A stretch of 40,893 nucleotides of DNA. Source: Armatimonadota bacterium (lineage in GTDB: Bacteria > Sysuimicrobiota > Sysuimicrobiia > Sysuimicrobiales > Humicultoraceae). Positions 26,636 through 36,167 of this stretch are shown piece by piece (the first letter of the stretch is position 1; the number at the start of each line of letters is the position of its first letter). Where the stretch lies: contig JAVHMA010000029.1 in assembly GCA_031081715.1 (NCBI GenBank), positions 1-40,893 of the forward strand. Reading direction: 5' to 3'. The position numbers and the translations under genes are program-made. Below the pieces are notes generated by a model. That model did no database searches, had not been told where the DNA came from, and saw nothing but the letters and a program-made list of their open reading frames with translations.

Positions 26636-27444
26636 TCCGGTGCCCTAGGATAGGACCCGAGCACCCGCAGGAACGCGGTGACGCCAGCCAGGTCCGCCAG
26701 GGCCGCACGGCCCTCGGGCGACTCGTGGTGAACCTCGCAGTCCACGTAAAACATGTACTCCCATGGCCGGTCACGCCGCGGTCGCGACTCGAGCTTGGTC
26801 AGGTTGAGCCCGCGTGTGGCGAAGGCACCCAGGGCCCGGTAGAGCGCGCCCGGCACGTTGGCCGTTGTGAACACGATCGACATCTTCGACCGGCCGGCTG
26901 GCGGCGCCGGCTGCTGCGAGAGGGCGAGGAAGCGCGTCACGTTCACCGGACTGGTCTCGATCCCTTCGGCCAGCACCGCGAGCCCGTAGATCTCGGCGGC
27001 GCGCCGGCCGGCGATCGCGGCGACGCCGCTGCGTCGCTCGGTGGCGACGATACGCGCGCTGCCCGCGGTGTCGTGCGCGGGCAGGAGCTCCCAACCGCCG
27101 CGCGCCAGGAACGCCTCGCACTGGGCCAGCGCCTGCGGGTGGGACATGACCGTCCGGATGGTTTCCAGCGTCTCGCCGGGCAACGCGAGCAGGCAGTGCT
27201 CGATGCGCAGGTTGTGCTCGCCCACGATGTGGAGCGCCCGACGGGCCAGCAGGTCGTAGGTCTCATTGATGCTGCCGGCCTGCGAGTTCTCCACGGGCAC
27301 CAGGCCGCGAGCGACCTCGCCGCGCTCCACCGCGTCGAACACCTCGGCCAGCGTGCGGCACGGCACCGGCGTGATCTCTCCGAAGTGGGCGATCGCCGCG
27401 GCCTCGCTGTAGGCTCCGCGCTCGCCCTGAAAGGCGACCTTCAT
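26632..27444 (-). CDS. pheA: Prephenate dehydratase
   Basis: PheA converts prephenate to phenylpyruvate for phenylalanine. It is a monofunctional 270-residue enzyme without chorismate mutase. The catalytic domain starts VAFQGERGAYSEAAA and has LVPVENSQAGSINETYD, HPQALAQCE and NVTRFLAL (TRF motif). A C-terminal ACT domain (about residue 190 on) with NLTKLESRPRR is the likely phenylalanine-feedback site. ATG 27444 overlaps the alr stop. Confidence 0.96.
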   Translation of the reverse strand: MKVAFQGERGAYSEAAAIAHFGEITPVPCRTLAEVFDAVERGEVARGLVPVENSQAGSINETYDLLARRALHIVGEHNLRIEHCLLALPGETLETIRTVMSHPQALAQCEAFLARGGWELLPAHDTAGSARIVATERRSGVAAIAGRRAAEIYGLAVLAEGIETSPVNVTRFLALSQQPAPPAGRSKMSIVFTTANVPGALYRALGAFATRGLNLTKLESRPRRDRPWEYMFYVDCEVHHESPEGRAALADLAGVTAFLRVLGSYPRAPE

Positions 27445-28607
27445 CCGCGCACCTCGACCGGCGGCGACTGCTCGACCCAGGCCGCCGCCACCGCGACCGG
27501 CCGGCCGCCGCGCAGGTAGACGCGGGGGACGCGTCGCCCCAGACGACAGAGCAGCTCGTAGGCGATGGTGCCCGCGGCAGCGGCGACCTCCACCGCCGGC
27601 AGCTCCTCGCCGAACACCAGCACCTCGTCGCCCTCATGCACCGCCGCGTCCCCGACGTCGAGCATGGTGTAGTCCATGCAGACGCGGCCGGCCACGGGAT
27701 GTCGACGGCCGCCGACCATCATCACGCCCTGGCCGCTGAGCTGTCGCGGGTAGCCGTCCGCGTAGCCCACGGGGACGGTGGCGATCGTTGTCGCGGTCGC
27801 GGCCCGGTAGGTTGCACCGTAGGAGACCGGGGTGCCAGCCGGCACCCGCAGCACGCGCACCACGCGCGACCGTACCGCCATCACGGGACGCAGCCCCGGG
27901 TCGAGGTGAGGCGCGGGCGGCACCCCGTAGAGCGCGATGCCCGGGCGTACCAGGTCGAGCGCGGCGTCGGGAAAGCCCACTAGCCCGGCGCTCGCGGCGG
28001 CGTGCGCCAGCGCCGAGGGGAACCGCGCCCGCACCACGCGCACCGCCTCGGCGAAGCGCGCGAGCTGCGCGCGCGTGGCCGCGGAATCCTGGTCGTCAGC
28101 GCACGCCAGGTGTGTGCTGACGCCCGCCACGGCAACGCCGGCGCGCGCCGCGGCGACGACGACGTCGGGCAGTTGCGCGAGAGTCGCGCCGCCGCGCGTC
28201 ATGCCGGTGTCCACCTCGATGTGGACGCGCGGCCGCGCGCGAGGCCCCAGCCGGCCGACCGCGGCGATGTCGGCGACCCCGCTGGCGGTCACCTCGCAGC
28301 CCGCGGCGCCCACGCGCTCCAGCCAGGCCGGCGCCGTGGACCCGAGAATCAACAGGCGCGCGTCCACGCCGGCCGCGCGGAGCTCCAGGGCCTCCTCCGG
28401 CGCCGCGACGCCGAGCCACACGGCGCCGGCGGCCAGCGCCGCGCGCGCGACCGCCACGGCGCCGTGCCCGTACGCGTCGGCCTTCACGACGGCCATGAGC
28501 GCCGCCGGTGCGCGGGCCGCGAGCAGGCGCACGTTGTGCTCGAGCGCGTCGAGGTCCACCGTCGCCCAGGTCCTGGCGCGCGCGAGGGCCACCGCGTCGG
28601 CGTTCAT
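27441..28607 (-). CDS. alr: Alanine racemase
   Basis: Alr makes D-alanine for peptidoglycan. The 388 residues are a normal length. PLP-binding Lys42 is in AVVKADAYGHGA. The C-terminal beta domain has VSYGATYRA with the catalytic Tyr and VPVGYADGYPR, and VCMDYTMLDVG replaces the common VCMDQTMVDV. ATG 28607 overlaps the nnrDE stop (ATGA), an arrangement (nnrD/nnrE next to alr) common in Gram-positive bacteria. Confidence 0.96.
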   Translation of the reverse strand: MNADAVALARARTWATVDLDALEHNVRLLAARAPAALMAVVKADAYGHGAVAVARAALAAGAVWLGVAAPEEALELRAAGVDARLLILGSTAPAWLERVGAAGCEVTASGVADIAAVGRLGPRARPRVHIEVDTGMTRGGATLAQLPDVVVAAARAGVAVAGVSTHLACADDQDSAATRAQLARFAEAVRVVRARFPSALAHAAASAGLVGFPDAALDLVRPGIALYGVPPAPHLDPGLRPVMAVRSRVVRVLRVPAGTPVSYGATYRAATATTIATVPVGYADGYPRQLSGQGVMMVGGRRHPVAGRVCMDYTMLDVGDAAVHEGDEVLVFGEELPAVEVAAAAGTIAYELLCRLGRRVPRVYLRGGRPVAVAAAWVEQSPPVEVRG

Positions 28608-30184
28608 GGCGCGGCCAGCGGCGTCACGAGCTCCGCGACGGTGCCAGCCCGCACCGCGGCCAGCGCCGCCGGCAGGGCATCGGCCACCTCGCGCGCCAGG
28701 ATGCCCGCTGGCCCCCGGCTAGCCGCCGTTAGATCCCCGGCCAGACCGTGCAGATAGGCCCCGGCCCAGGCCGCATCGCAGGGTGCCAGACCCGCCCCGG
28801 CCAGGGCGGCCACCGCACCCGCGAGCACGTCCCCCATGCCGCCAGTGGCCATCGCCGGGTTGCCCGTGGGCACGACGTACGCGTCGCCCCGGGGATCGGC
28901 GACGATCGTCCTGGCGCCCTTGAGCACGACCACCGCCCGGAATCGCTCCGCGGCGGCGCGGGCGACCTGGAGCCGGTGGCGCTGGACGTCCTCGATACGC
29001 GCGCCGAGCAGGCGCGCCATCTCGCCCGGATGCGGCGTAAGGACCAGCGGCGGCCGGGCGGACGCCAGCTCACCCGCGGCAGGGGCCATCACGTTCAGCG
29101 CGTCGGCGTCCAGCACCAGCGGACACGTGCACGCCGCCAGCAGCCTGCGGACGACCGCGGCGGACCCTGGCCGGGTGGTCAGCCCGGGCCCGCAGGCCAC
29201 GGCGTCCGCGGCCGCGGCCATCTCGAGCACGGCGCCGGCGGCCTCGGCCGCGAACGCGCCATCCGTGTCGGGAAGGGGGTGCGGCATCGCCTCGATAACC
29301 GCCGGCCCGACGATCGGATACGCGGCTGCGGGCACACCGAGGGTCACGAGCCCGGCGCCGGCGCGGAGCGCCCCGAGCGCGGCCAGGACCGCGGCCCCGG
29401 TGTGGCCGACTGACCCGGCCACCACCAGCACCCGGCCGAAGTGGCCCTTGTGGGCGTCCACCTTCCTGGCCGGCACCACGGTGGCCACCATCCGCGCGGT
29501 GACCAGCGATGTCCGCACACCCGAGTTCTCCAGGAGCCGGGGCGGGTGGCCGACGTCGGCAACCCAGATCCGACCGGCCGCCTCGGCGCCCTCGGCCAGC
29601 ACCAGACCGATCTTTGGCAATCCCATCGTGACCGTGGCCGTAGCGCGCACCGAGGTGCCGTCGGCGGCGCCGGTGTCGCCGTGGACCCCGGAGGGGACGT
29701 CGATGGCCAGCACCGGTCGGGCGGCCGCGTTGAGCGCCTCAATGGTCTTCGCGGCCAGACCGATCACCGGGCCACGGAACCCCGTGCCGAACAGGCCGTC
29801 CACCACCAGATCCGCGCCGCCCAGCAAACCGCGCAGGCCCGGCAAGGCCAGGCTATCCAGGTTGATGATCTCCACCCCGGCCCGGCGGGCGGCCTGCAGC
29901 GCGGTCGCCGCATCCCCGGTCACCTCTACGTCGCGGGCGACGAGCACGACGGTGACCCGCCACCCGGCAGCGAGCATCAGCCGCGCGGCCACGAGCCCGT
30001 CCCCGCCATTGTTGCCCTTGCCGGCGATGACCACGACGCGGGGCGCGGCCGCGGCCGTCATGCGGCGAGCGGCCTCGAAGACGGCCCGGCCTGCTGCCTC
30101 CATCAGGACGAGGGTGGGCACGCCGAACTCCTCGGCGGCCCGACGGTCGAGCGCGGCCATCTCCTCGCTTGTGGGAAGACGCAC
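28604..30184 (-). CDS. nnrDE: Bifunctional NAD(P)HX repair enzyme (epimerase plus ADP/ATP-dependent dehydratase)
   Basis: The N-terminal half (YjeF_N epimerase, to about residue 225) contains VVVIAGKGNNGGDGLVAARL and IDVPSGVHGDTG. The C-terminal half (dehydratase, ribokinase-like) contains KGHFGRVLVVAGSVGHTGAAV, CGPGLTT, LDADALNVM, LTPHPGEMARLL and ATGGMGDVLAGAV. Together they repair hydrated NAD(P)H. I chose GTG 30184 because AAGGG lies seven bases upstream and the mature family N-terminus (RLPTSEEMAALD) follows; ATG 30232 and TTG 30238 are upstream alternatives with no RBS. It is the first gene of the twelve-gene run. Confidence 0.9.
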   Translation of the reverse strand: MRLPTSEEMAALDRRAAEEFGVPTLVLMEAAGRAVFEAARRMTAAAAPRVVVIAGKGNNGGDGLVAARLMLAAGWRVTVVLVARDVEVTGDAATALQAARRAGVEIINLDSLALPGLRGLLGGADLVVDGLFGTGFRGPVIGLAAKTIEALNAAARPVLAIDVPSGVHGDTGAADGTSVRATATVTMGLPKIGLVLAEGAEAAGRIWVADVGHPPRLLENSGVRTSLVTARMVATVVPARKVDAHKGHFGRVLVVAGSVGHTGAAVLAALGALRAGAGLVTLGVPAAAYPIVGPAVIEAMPHPLPDTDGAFAAEAAGAVLEMAAAADAVACGPGLTTRPGSAAVVRRLLAACTCPLVLDADALNVMAPAAGELASARPPLVLTPHPGEMARLLGARIEDVQRHRLQVARAAAERFRAVVVLKGARTIVADPRGDAYVVPTGNPAMATGGMGDVLAGAVAALAGAGLAPCDAAWAGAYLHGLAGDLTAASRGPAGILAREVADALPAALAAVRAGTVAELVTPLAAP

Positions 30185-30278
30185 GCCCGCACCCTTCTTG
30201 TCGCCCGCGCTGGTTTCCTCCGAGGGCGCCATCCACAAGCGCCCACACTATCCACACCCCCAGAACGCTCGTTGGGGA

Positions 30279-30307
30279 TTGCGCGCTCCACCCCGCAGTG
30301 TTACGGT
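30279..30307 (+). promoter_or_regulatory. Weak candidate promoter for the structured RNA
   Basis: TTGCGC (30279-30284) and TACGGT (30302-30307) are exactly 17 bases apart but match consensus at only three of six positions each. The expected start, near 30314, coincides with the 5' base of the closing helix of the candidate RNA. That position is the main support. Confidence 0.25.
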
Positions 30308-30314
30308 ACGGCTA

Positions 30315-30500
30315 GAGGGGCGCGAGCCCAACGGCAAAGTAGCCGACTCAAACGTCGCGCACGTGGACTCCGAAAGCCCGACGGTCTTCTTGGGGGGTAA
30401 CTCCCAAGATCAGCCTGACGAGCAGTAAGAACCGGCGGCGCGACCGAAGACGGTGAAACGTCGGAGAAAGCCAGCGCCCCTCTTCGACTTTTCGTTCTAG
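30315..30500 (+). ncRNA. Candidate structured noncoding RNA, family not recognised
   Basis: GAGGGGCGC (30315-30323) is perfectly complementary to GCGCCCCTC (30474-30482), closing about 150 bases with many internal pairings: CGGC/GCCG (332-335/342-345), CTCCGA/TCGGAG (368-373/461-466) or the alternative CCGACG/CGTCGG (378-383/459-464), GTCTTC/GAAGAC (384-389/446-451) and a hairpin TTGGGG/TCCCAA (390-407). GTCGCGC (354-360) also matches GCGCGAC (438-444), a possible pseudoknot. A-rich unpaired stretches (GTGAAA, GAGAAAG, CAAAGTA) and the lower GC content fit a plus-strand RNA. A T-rich stretch (TTCGACTTTTCGTTCT) follows the closing helix. It does not match tmRNA, RNase P, SRP, 6S or any riboswitch I know. 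Confidence 0.5.
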
Positions 30501-30564
30501 CCCCGCGCTGTGCAGGGAGCCACCTCTCGCCCTGGAGAGGGGGCGGAGGTGACCGATCACGCGC

Positions 30565-31314
30565 GTGAGCTGGCTGCGCGATGCCGGGGCGCTCACGCGG
30601 CTGACGCGCGACCTCCCCCCGGTTTCTCCGCACCCCGCTCACCCCGGAGGCGGTGCGCGCAAAGGCCGCTGCCAGGCTGGCGAAGCGCGAGGCGCACCTC
30701 CTGGCGCTCGCCGACCGCGCCATCTACGCGAACCCGGCCAGCCCGTAGCGGCGGCTGCTCCGGTACGCCGGCTGCGAGCCCGGCGACCTGCGGGCCCTGG
30801 TCGCCGCGCGCAGGCTCGACGGCGCGCTCGCCCACCTCGCGGACGCCGGCGTCTACGTCACGTTCGACGAGTTCAAGGGACGTACCGACGCCGTGCGTGG
30901 AAGCGCCCGCTTCCGGTTCCGCGACGCGGAGTTCGACAACCCGACGATCCCCTCGCACGCGCCATCGGCCGGCTTGCCGGCCGACCGTTGCCGGCGCCCT
31001 CGTTCCACGACCTGACCGACGCGGCGGGCATGGTGCGGCGGCTCACCACGCTGCGCCGAGACGGTCGACCGATCGGCGCCGATTACCAGGTGATCGAGCA
31101 CGAGGAGGACGGGGTCTTGGGGCTGTCGTTGCTCGTCGGCCCGGTGGATCCCGAGCGCGTCCGCGCCGTGTTCCTCGAGGCGCTGGCGGCCGGGGGCGGG
31201 CTGGAGCGCCTGGGGGCCGAGTTCTGGCGCCGCGCTCGGACGGTGACCGTCCGGCGGGAGGAGCCCCGGGCCACCCCGGCCGGCAAGGTGCTGCCGTTTC
31301 AGCTCAGTCGGTAG
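30565..31314 (+). pseudogene. Decayed acyl-adenylate / phenylacetate-CoA ligase-like gene
   Basis: The remnant reads well as a protein only across several frames. From GTG 30565 it starts SWLRDAGALTRLTRDLP. Removing one C from the six-C run at 30615-30620 continues RFLRTPLTPEAVRAKAAARL. That frame has a TAG at 30746-30748 where a Tyr is expected (SP-stop-RRLLRYAGCEPGDL), and goes on to GVYVTFDEFKGR and EFDNP near 30940. The next recognisable part (PSFHDLTDAAGMVRRL onward, from about 30996, ending TPAGKVLPFQLSR) is back in the first frame and looks like the C-terminus. The central adenylation core is missing. I recognise the ends as resembling LuxE/PaaK-like ligases; the family call is moderate, the decay itself clear. 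Confidence 0.6.
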
Positions 31315-31702
31315 TCGGCAGCGGCCCGCGCACGGCGACCGCGTTGGCCACGGCGTGCGCGTGCGTGTGCGAGAGCGCCAGCAGCACGTCGGTGATGCCC
31401 CGCTCGTCGGCGAGGCGCCGGGCGGCGCCGTGGAGGTGCACACGCGGCCGGCCGAGCGCGTCGTTGGCGATCTCGATCTCCCGCCAGGCGAGCGCCCGCC
31501 AGCCCACGCCCAGCGCCTTCATCACGGCCTCCTTCGCCGCGAACCGCGCGGCCAGGCGCGGGAACCGGCCCGCGGCGGACTGCGCCCGCGCGAGCTCGGC
31601 CGGGGCGTAGACGCGGCGCAGGAACGCCTCACCCCACCGCGCCACGGCCCGCTCGACGCGATCCACCTCGACAATGTCCACGCCGATGCCGACGAGCGTC
31701 AT
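31304..31702 (-). CDS. acpS: Holo-acyl carrier protein synthase
   Basis: AcpS attaches 4'-phosphopantetheine to ACP. The 132-residue product starts at ATG 31702, overlapping the Trm112 stop (ATGA). Diagnostic motifs are VGIGVDIVEVDRVERAV (metal-binding Asp), RFAAKEAVMKALGVGW and LLALSHTHAHAVANAV. The frame continues upstream only as overlap. Its 3' end overlaps the convergent pseudogene by 11 bp. Confidence 0.96.
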   Translation of the reverse strand: MTLVGIGVDIVEVDRVERAVARWGEAFLRRVYAPAELARAQSAAGRFPRLAARFAAKEAVMKALGVGWRALAWREIEIANDALGRPRVHLHGAARRLADERGITDVLLALSHTHAHAVANAVAVRGPLPTTD

Positions 31703-31866
31703 CGCGATGGCAGCTCCGCCTCCTCCACGAGCATGATCAGGATCTCGTCGCGAATGGGGTAGCGCCGCCCGCACAGCGTGCAGACGATCCGGTCCCCCTC
31801 GCGCCGCACCGGCGCGCGGTCCGCCGGGCAGGCCAGGATTTTGAGGAACTCCTCGTCGATCGTCAT
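31699..31866 (-). CDS. Trm112 / YcaR-family small zinc-ribbon-like protein
   Basis: This 55-residue gene starts at ATG 31866, ten bases after glmS. It reads MTIDEEFLKILACPADRAPV near the N-terminus, then IVCTLCGRRYPIRDEILIML, the Trm112 pattern with Cys pairs in ACPAD and CTLC that form a small zinc ribbon; one of the four usual Cys is replaced. Trm112 proteins activate methyltransferases in eukaryotes and archaea; the bacterial role is unclear. It is flanked by glmS and acpS with minimal gaps, so it is in the same transcript. Confidence 0.88.
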   Translation of the reverse strand: MTIDEEFLKILACPADRAPVRREGDRIVCTLCGRRYPIRDEILIMLVEEAELPSR

Positions 31867-31875
31867 ACCCCCACT

Positions 31876-33723
<1,848 letters not shown>

Positions 33724-33828
33724 GTCGTCGCCTCCAGGCACGTCGTCCCGACCCGGGCACCCACGCGCCGCGCGCAACGGGTGCGTTCCCCGGGAGGAAC
33801 CGCATCAGACCTTGGGGGATGCCTCCTG

Positions 33829-33997
33829 GACCGCCGCTTTGGGCCGGAGTTGCCTCCGGGGTTTGTCGGCGGCCTTGCCCTCAGCCGTGGGTGTCGTGGA
33901 CTGAGGGTGTGCAGGCCCGGATCAGGCCTAGGGTCACCCGCCGATCCTCCGAGCTCCCCTTCCTCGTCAACCCGGACCGCGTCCGGGTTCAGGCGCT
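33829..33997 (-). ncRNA. glmS self-cleaving ribozyme / riboswitch
   Basis: The minus strand matches the glmS ribozyme throughout. Cleavage would fall between A 33997 and G 33996, before GCGCCTGAAC. P1 is a nine-pair hairpin (AACCCGGAC/GTCCGGGTT). Then come TTGACGAGGA and AUCGGCGG in the core, CCCTCAG/CTGAGGG, GGCAAGG, and the P4/P4.1 domain with ACAAACC, a CCGGAG-GCAA-CTCCGG hairpin and CCCAAAGCGGCGG. In known members glucosamine-6-phosphate is the cofactor for cleavage, and the cut mRNA is degraded. It lies 105 bases before glmS. Identification is by remembered consensus; a covariance search was not run. Confidence 0.9.
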
Positions 33998-34020
33998 GGC
34001 GCACGCGTGAACCGCCGCAT
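33967..34020 (-). CDS. Possible leader peptide overlapping the ribozyme cleavage site
   Basis: A perfect AGGAGGTGAT lies at 34028-34019, and ATG 34020 opens a 17-codon frame (MRRFTRAPAPEPGRGPG) ending at TGA inside the ribozyme, just after P1. The ATG is only two bases from GGAGG, so initiation may be poor, and the match could be chance. If translated, ribosomes would cross the cleavage site and the P1 helix. Confidence 0.2.
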   Translation of the reverse strand: MRRFTRAPAPEPGRGPG

Positions 34021-34034
34021 CACCTCCTGGCGAT

Positions 34035-34063
34035 AGTATCCGCGCCACGCCGCCGGTTGTCAC
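34035..34063 (-). promoter_or_regulatory. Predicted promoter of the glmS transcript
   Basis: Minus-strand GTGACA (34063-34058) and GATACT (34040-34035) are 17 bases apart, with five and four of six consensus matches. The -35 overlaps the wecG stop codon. The expected start near 34028 leaves about 30 bases before the ribozyme cleavage site. Confidence 0.45.
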
Positions 34064-34833
34064 GCCTGGGGCGAGGAGTCCAGCCGGCCGCGCCGCAGGC
34101 GCTCCCTTAGCGCCATGAAGAACAACGGCGGGATGGTCCGAACGACCGCCCAGCGTCGGGGCTCCCGCGCCGCGCGCCACAGCCACTCCAGCCCGACCCG
34201 CTGCATCCACGCGGGCGCGCGCGGCACGCGCCCGGCGAGCACGTCGAGCGACCCGCCGACCCCGATCGCGACCGGCACGCGCAGAACCGGCAGCCAGCGC
34301 TGCATCCAGCGCTCCTGCCGCGGCGCGCCGAGCGCCACCAGGAGCACATCCGGCCGCGCCTGGCGGATCGCCTCGACGACCGCCGGTTCCTCCTCGGGCG
34401 CAAAGTACCCGTGCCGCACGCCGGCGATCAGAAGCCCGGGGTGGCGCGCGCGGAGTGCGTCCGCGGCGCGCGCGGCCACCCCGGGCTCGCCGCCGAGAAG
34501 GAACACGCGGTAGCCCTCCCGCTCGGCCTCGCCGCACAGCGCGATGGCCAGGTCGATGCCGGCGACGCGCTCGGGGAGCCGCACGCCCAGAATGCGCGCC
34601 GCCACCAGCACCCCGACCCCGTCGGGGGTCACCAGTCCCGCGTCGTTGACCAGCTCGCGCAGCACGGCGTCGTGCGCCGCCTGCACGAGCAGCGCGCCGT
34701 TGAGCGTGACCACATAGCCCGGCCGCCGTTCACGGACGCGCGCGCGCACCCAGGCGAGGGCGCCCGCCATCCCGACGGCGTGCACCTGCGTCCCGAACAG
34801 CTCGCGGCGCAGGGCCGCGGCCCCGGCGGTCAC
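34060..34833 (-). CDS. WecG/TagA/CpsF-family glycosyltransferase (GT26)
   Basis: The 257-residue protein starts at GTG 34833, overlapping the glmM stop. It has the GT26 pattern: TLNGALLVQAAHDAVLRELV, the catalytic-site region TPDGVGVLVAARILG, FLLGGEPGVAARAADAL, LLVALGAPRQERWMQR and GVGGSLDVLAGRVPRAPAW, then GLEWLWRAAREPRRW. The family transfers ManNAc or N-acetylmannosaminuronic acid to lipid-linked GlcNAc in teichoic-acid linkage units or enterobacterial antigen; the substrate here is not shown. The C-terminal amphipathic segment could attach it to the membrane. Confidence 0.92.
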   Translation of the reverse strand: MTAGAAALRRELFGTQVHAVGMAGALAWVRARVRERRPGYVVTLNGALLVQAAHDAVLRELVNDAGLVTPDGVGVLVAARILGVRLPERVAGIDLAIALCGEAEREGYRVFLLGGEPGVAARAADALRARHPGLLIAGVRHGYFAPEEEPAVVEAIRQARPDVLLVALGAPRQERWMQRWLPVLRVPVAIGVGGSLDVLAGRVPRAPAWMQRVGLEWLWRAAREPRRWAVVRTIPPLFFMALRERLRRGRLDSSPQA

Positions 34834-36158
34834 GCCGCGCCCCCGGCTGCCCGGGCCACGGCCTCCGCCACGCGGCCGGCCACGGCCTCGGCCTCCTCGA
34901 GCGAGGGGGCCTCCACCATCACGCGCACCAGCGGCTCGGTGCCGGACGGCCGCACCAGGATGCGGCCGGCACCGGCCAGGCGCGCCATAGCCTCGGCCAC
35001 CGCCTCTCGCACCACGGGTGCCTCCGCCACGCCGTTGCGGTCACCCACCCGTACGTTGCGGAGCACCTGTGGGAACCGCGGGATCGCGGCCCGCAGCGCC
35101 GACAGCGGCCGACCGGTGCGGCGCATGACGTTGACCAGTTCCACCGCGGTGACCAGGCCGTCACCGGTCGTGGTCGCGTCGAGGAAAATGATGTGCCCGC
35201 TCTGTTCGCCGCCCAGGGTGGCGCCGATCTCGCGCATGCGCTCCAGCACGTAGCGGTCACCGACACCGGTCCGCTCCACGCGCACGCCAGCGGCGCGCAG
35301 CGCGGTCTCGAAGCCGGCGTTGCTCATGACGGTCGCGACGACAACGTCGCCGGCCACCCCGCGGCCGCGGCGGTCAAGCGCGCAGATGCCCATGATCGTG
35401 TCGCCGTCGGCGACCTCGCCGTGTTCGTCGACCGCGAGCACGCGGTCGGCGTCGCCGTCGTGCGCAAGCCCGAGATCGGCGCCGCTCGCCCGCACGGCCG
35501 CCTGGAGCGGCGCCAGGTGCGTGGACCCGCAGCCGACGTTGATACGTGCCCCGTCGGGCTCCGCGTGCAGCGCGATCACCTCGGCACCGAGCGCGCGCCA
35601 CAGGCGCGGCGCGGTGCGGACCGCGGCGCCGTACGCGCAGTCCACCACGACCCGCAGCCCGTCGAGGCGGCCGACCGCCAGCGACGCGACGTGCGCCAGA
35701 TACGCCTCCTCGGCGTCGGGCACCGGCCGGATGTCGCCGACCCCGGCCCCGCTCGGCCGCGGGAGGCCGTCGCCGTCCAGCAGCGCCTCGATCTGCTCCT
35801 CGCGGGCGTCCGGCAGCTTGTAGCCGTCGGGGCCGAAGAGCTTGATCCCGTTGTCCTCGACCGGGTTGTGCGACGCGGAGATGACGACTCCGCACGCGGC
35901 GCCGCGCCGACGGGCCAGGTAGGCGACCGCGGGCGTCGGCAGGATGCCGCCCAGCTCCACCGAGGCGCCGGTGGAGCAGACCCCGGCCGCGAGCGCCGCC
36001 TCCAGCATCGGACCGGAGAGGCGCGTGTCGCGGCCGACGAAGAAGACCCCGCCGCCGACGGCGGCCGCGGCCGCCCGGCCCACGCGAAATGCGAGCTCCG
36101 GTGTCAGGTCGACGTTCGCGACCCCCCGGATCCCGTCGGTCCCGAAGTAGCGTCCCAT
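34830..36158 (-). CDS. glmM: Phosphoglucosamine mutase
   Basis: GlmM interconverts glucosamine-6-phosphate and glucosamine-1-phosphate, the step after GlmS. The 442-residue chain starts MGRYFGTDGIRGVANVDLTPE. The phospho-serine loop is GVVISASHNPVEDNGIK, the Mg site LAHDGDADRVLAVD, the sugar loop GGEQSGHIIF and the phosphate-binding loop RPSGTEPLVRVM. It begins nine bases after cdaR and is followed by a four-base overlap with the GT26 gene. In several bacteria GlmM binds and restrains CdaA, which the gene order here supports. Confidence 0.97.
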   Translation of the reverse strand: MGRYFGTDGIRGVANVDLTPELAFRVGRAAAAAVGGGVFFVGRDTRLSGPMLEAALAAGVCSTGASVELGGILPTPAVAYLARRRGAACGVVISASHNPVEDNGIKLFGPDGYKLPDAREEQIEALLDGDGLPRPSGAGVGDIRPVPDAEEAYLAHVASLAVGRLDGLRVVVDCAYGAAVRTAPRLWRALGAEVIALHAEPDGARINVGCGSTHLAPLQAAVRASGADLGLAHDGDADRVLAVDEHGEVADGDTIMGICALDRRGRGVAGDVVVATVMSNAGFETALRAAGVRVERTGVGDRYVLERMREIGATLGGEQSGHIIFLDATTTGDGLVTAVELVNVMRRTGRPLSALRAAIPRFPQVLRNVRVGDRNGVAEAPVVREAVAEAMARLAGAGRILVRPSGTEPLVRVMVEAPSLEEAEAVAGRVAEAVARAAGGAA

Positions 36159-36167
36159 GCCGCCGGG

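Noticed and set aside
30415-30421. CTGACGA, resembling the hammerhead ribozyme core CUGANGA, inside the candidate RNA
   Set aside because: No correctly placed stem II, CGAAA partner and cleavage triplet could be arranged around it, so it is probably a chance match.
30315-30482. 6S RNA as an explanation for the structured RNA
   Set aside because: The length and closing helix fit, but the 5' side folds into hairpins and the 3' side of the would-be bubble is only seven bases. The long rod with an open central bubble is missing.
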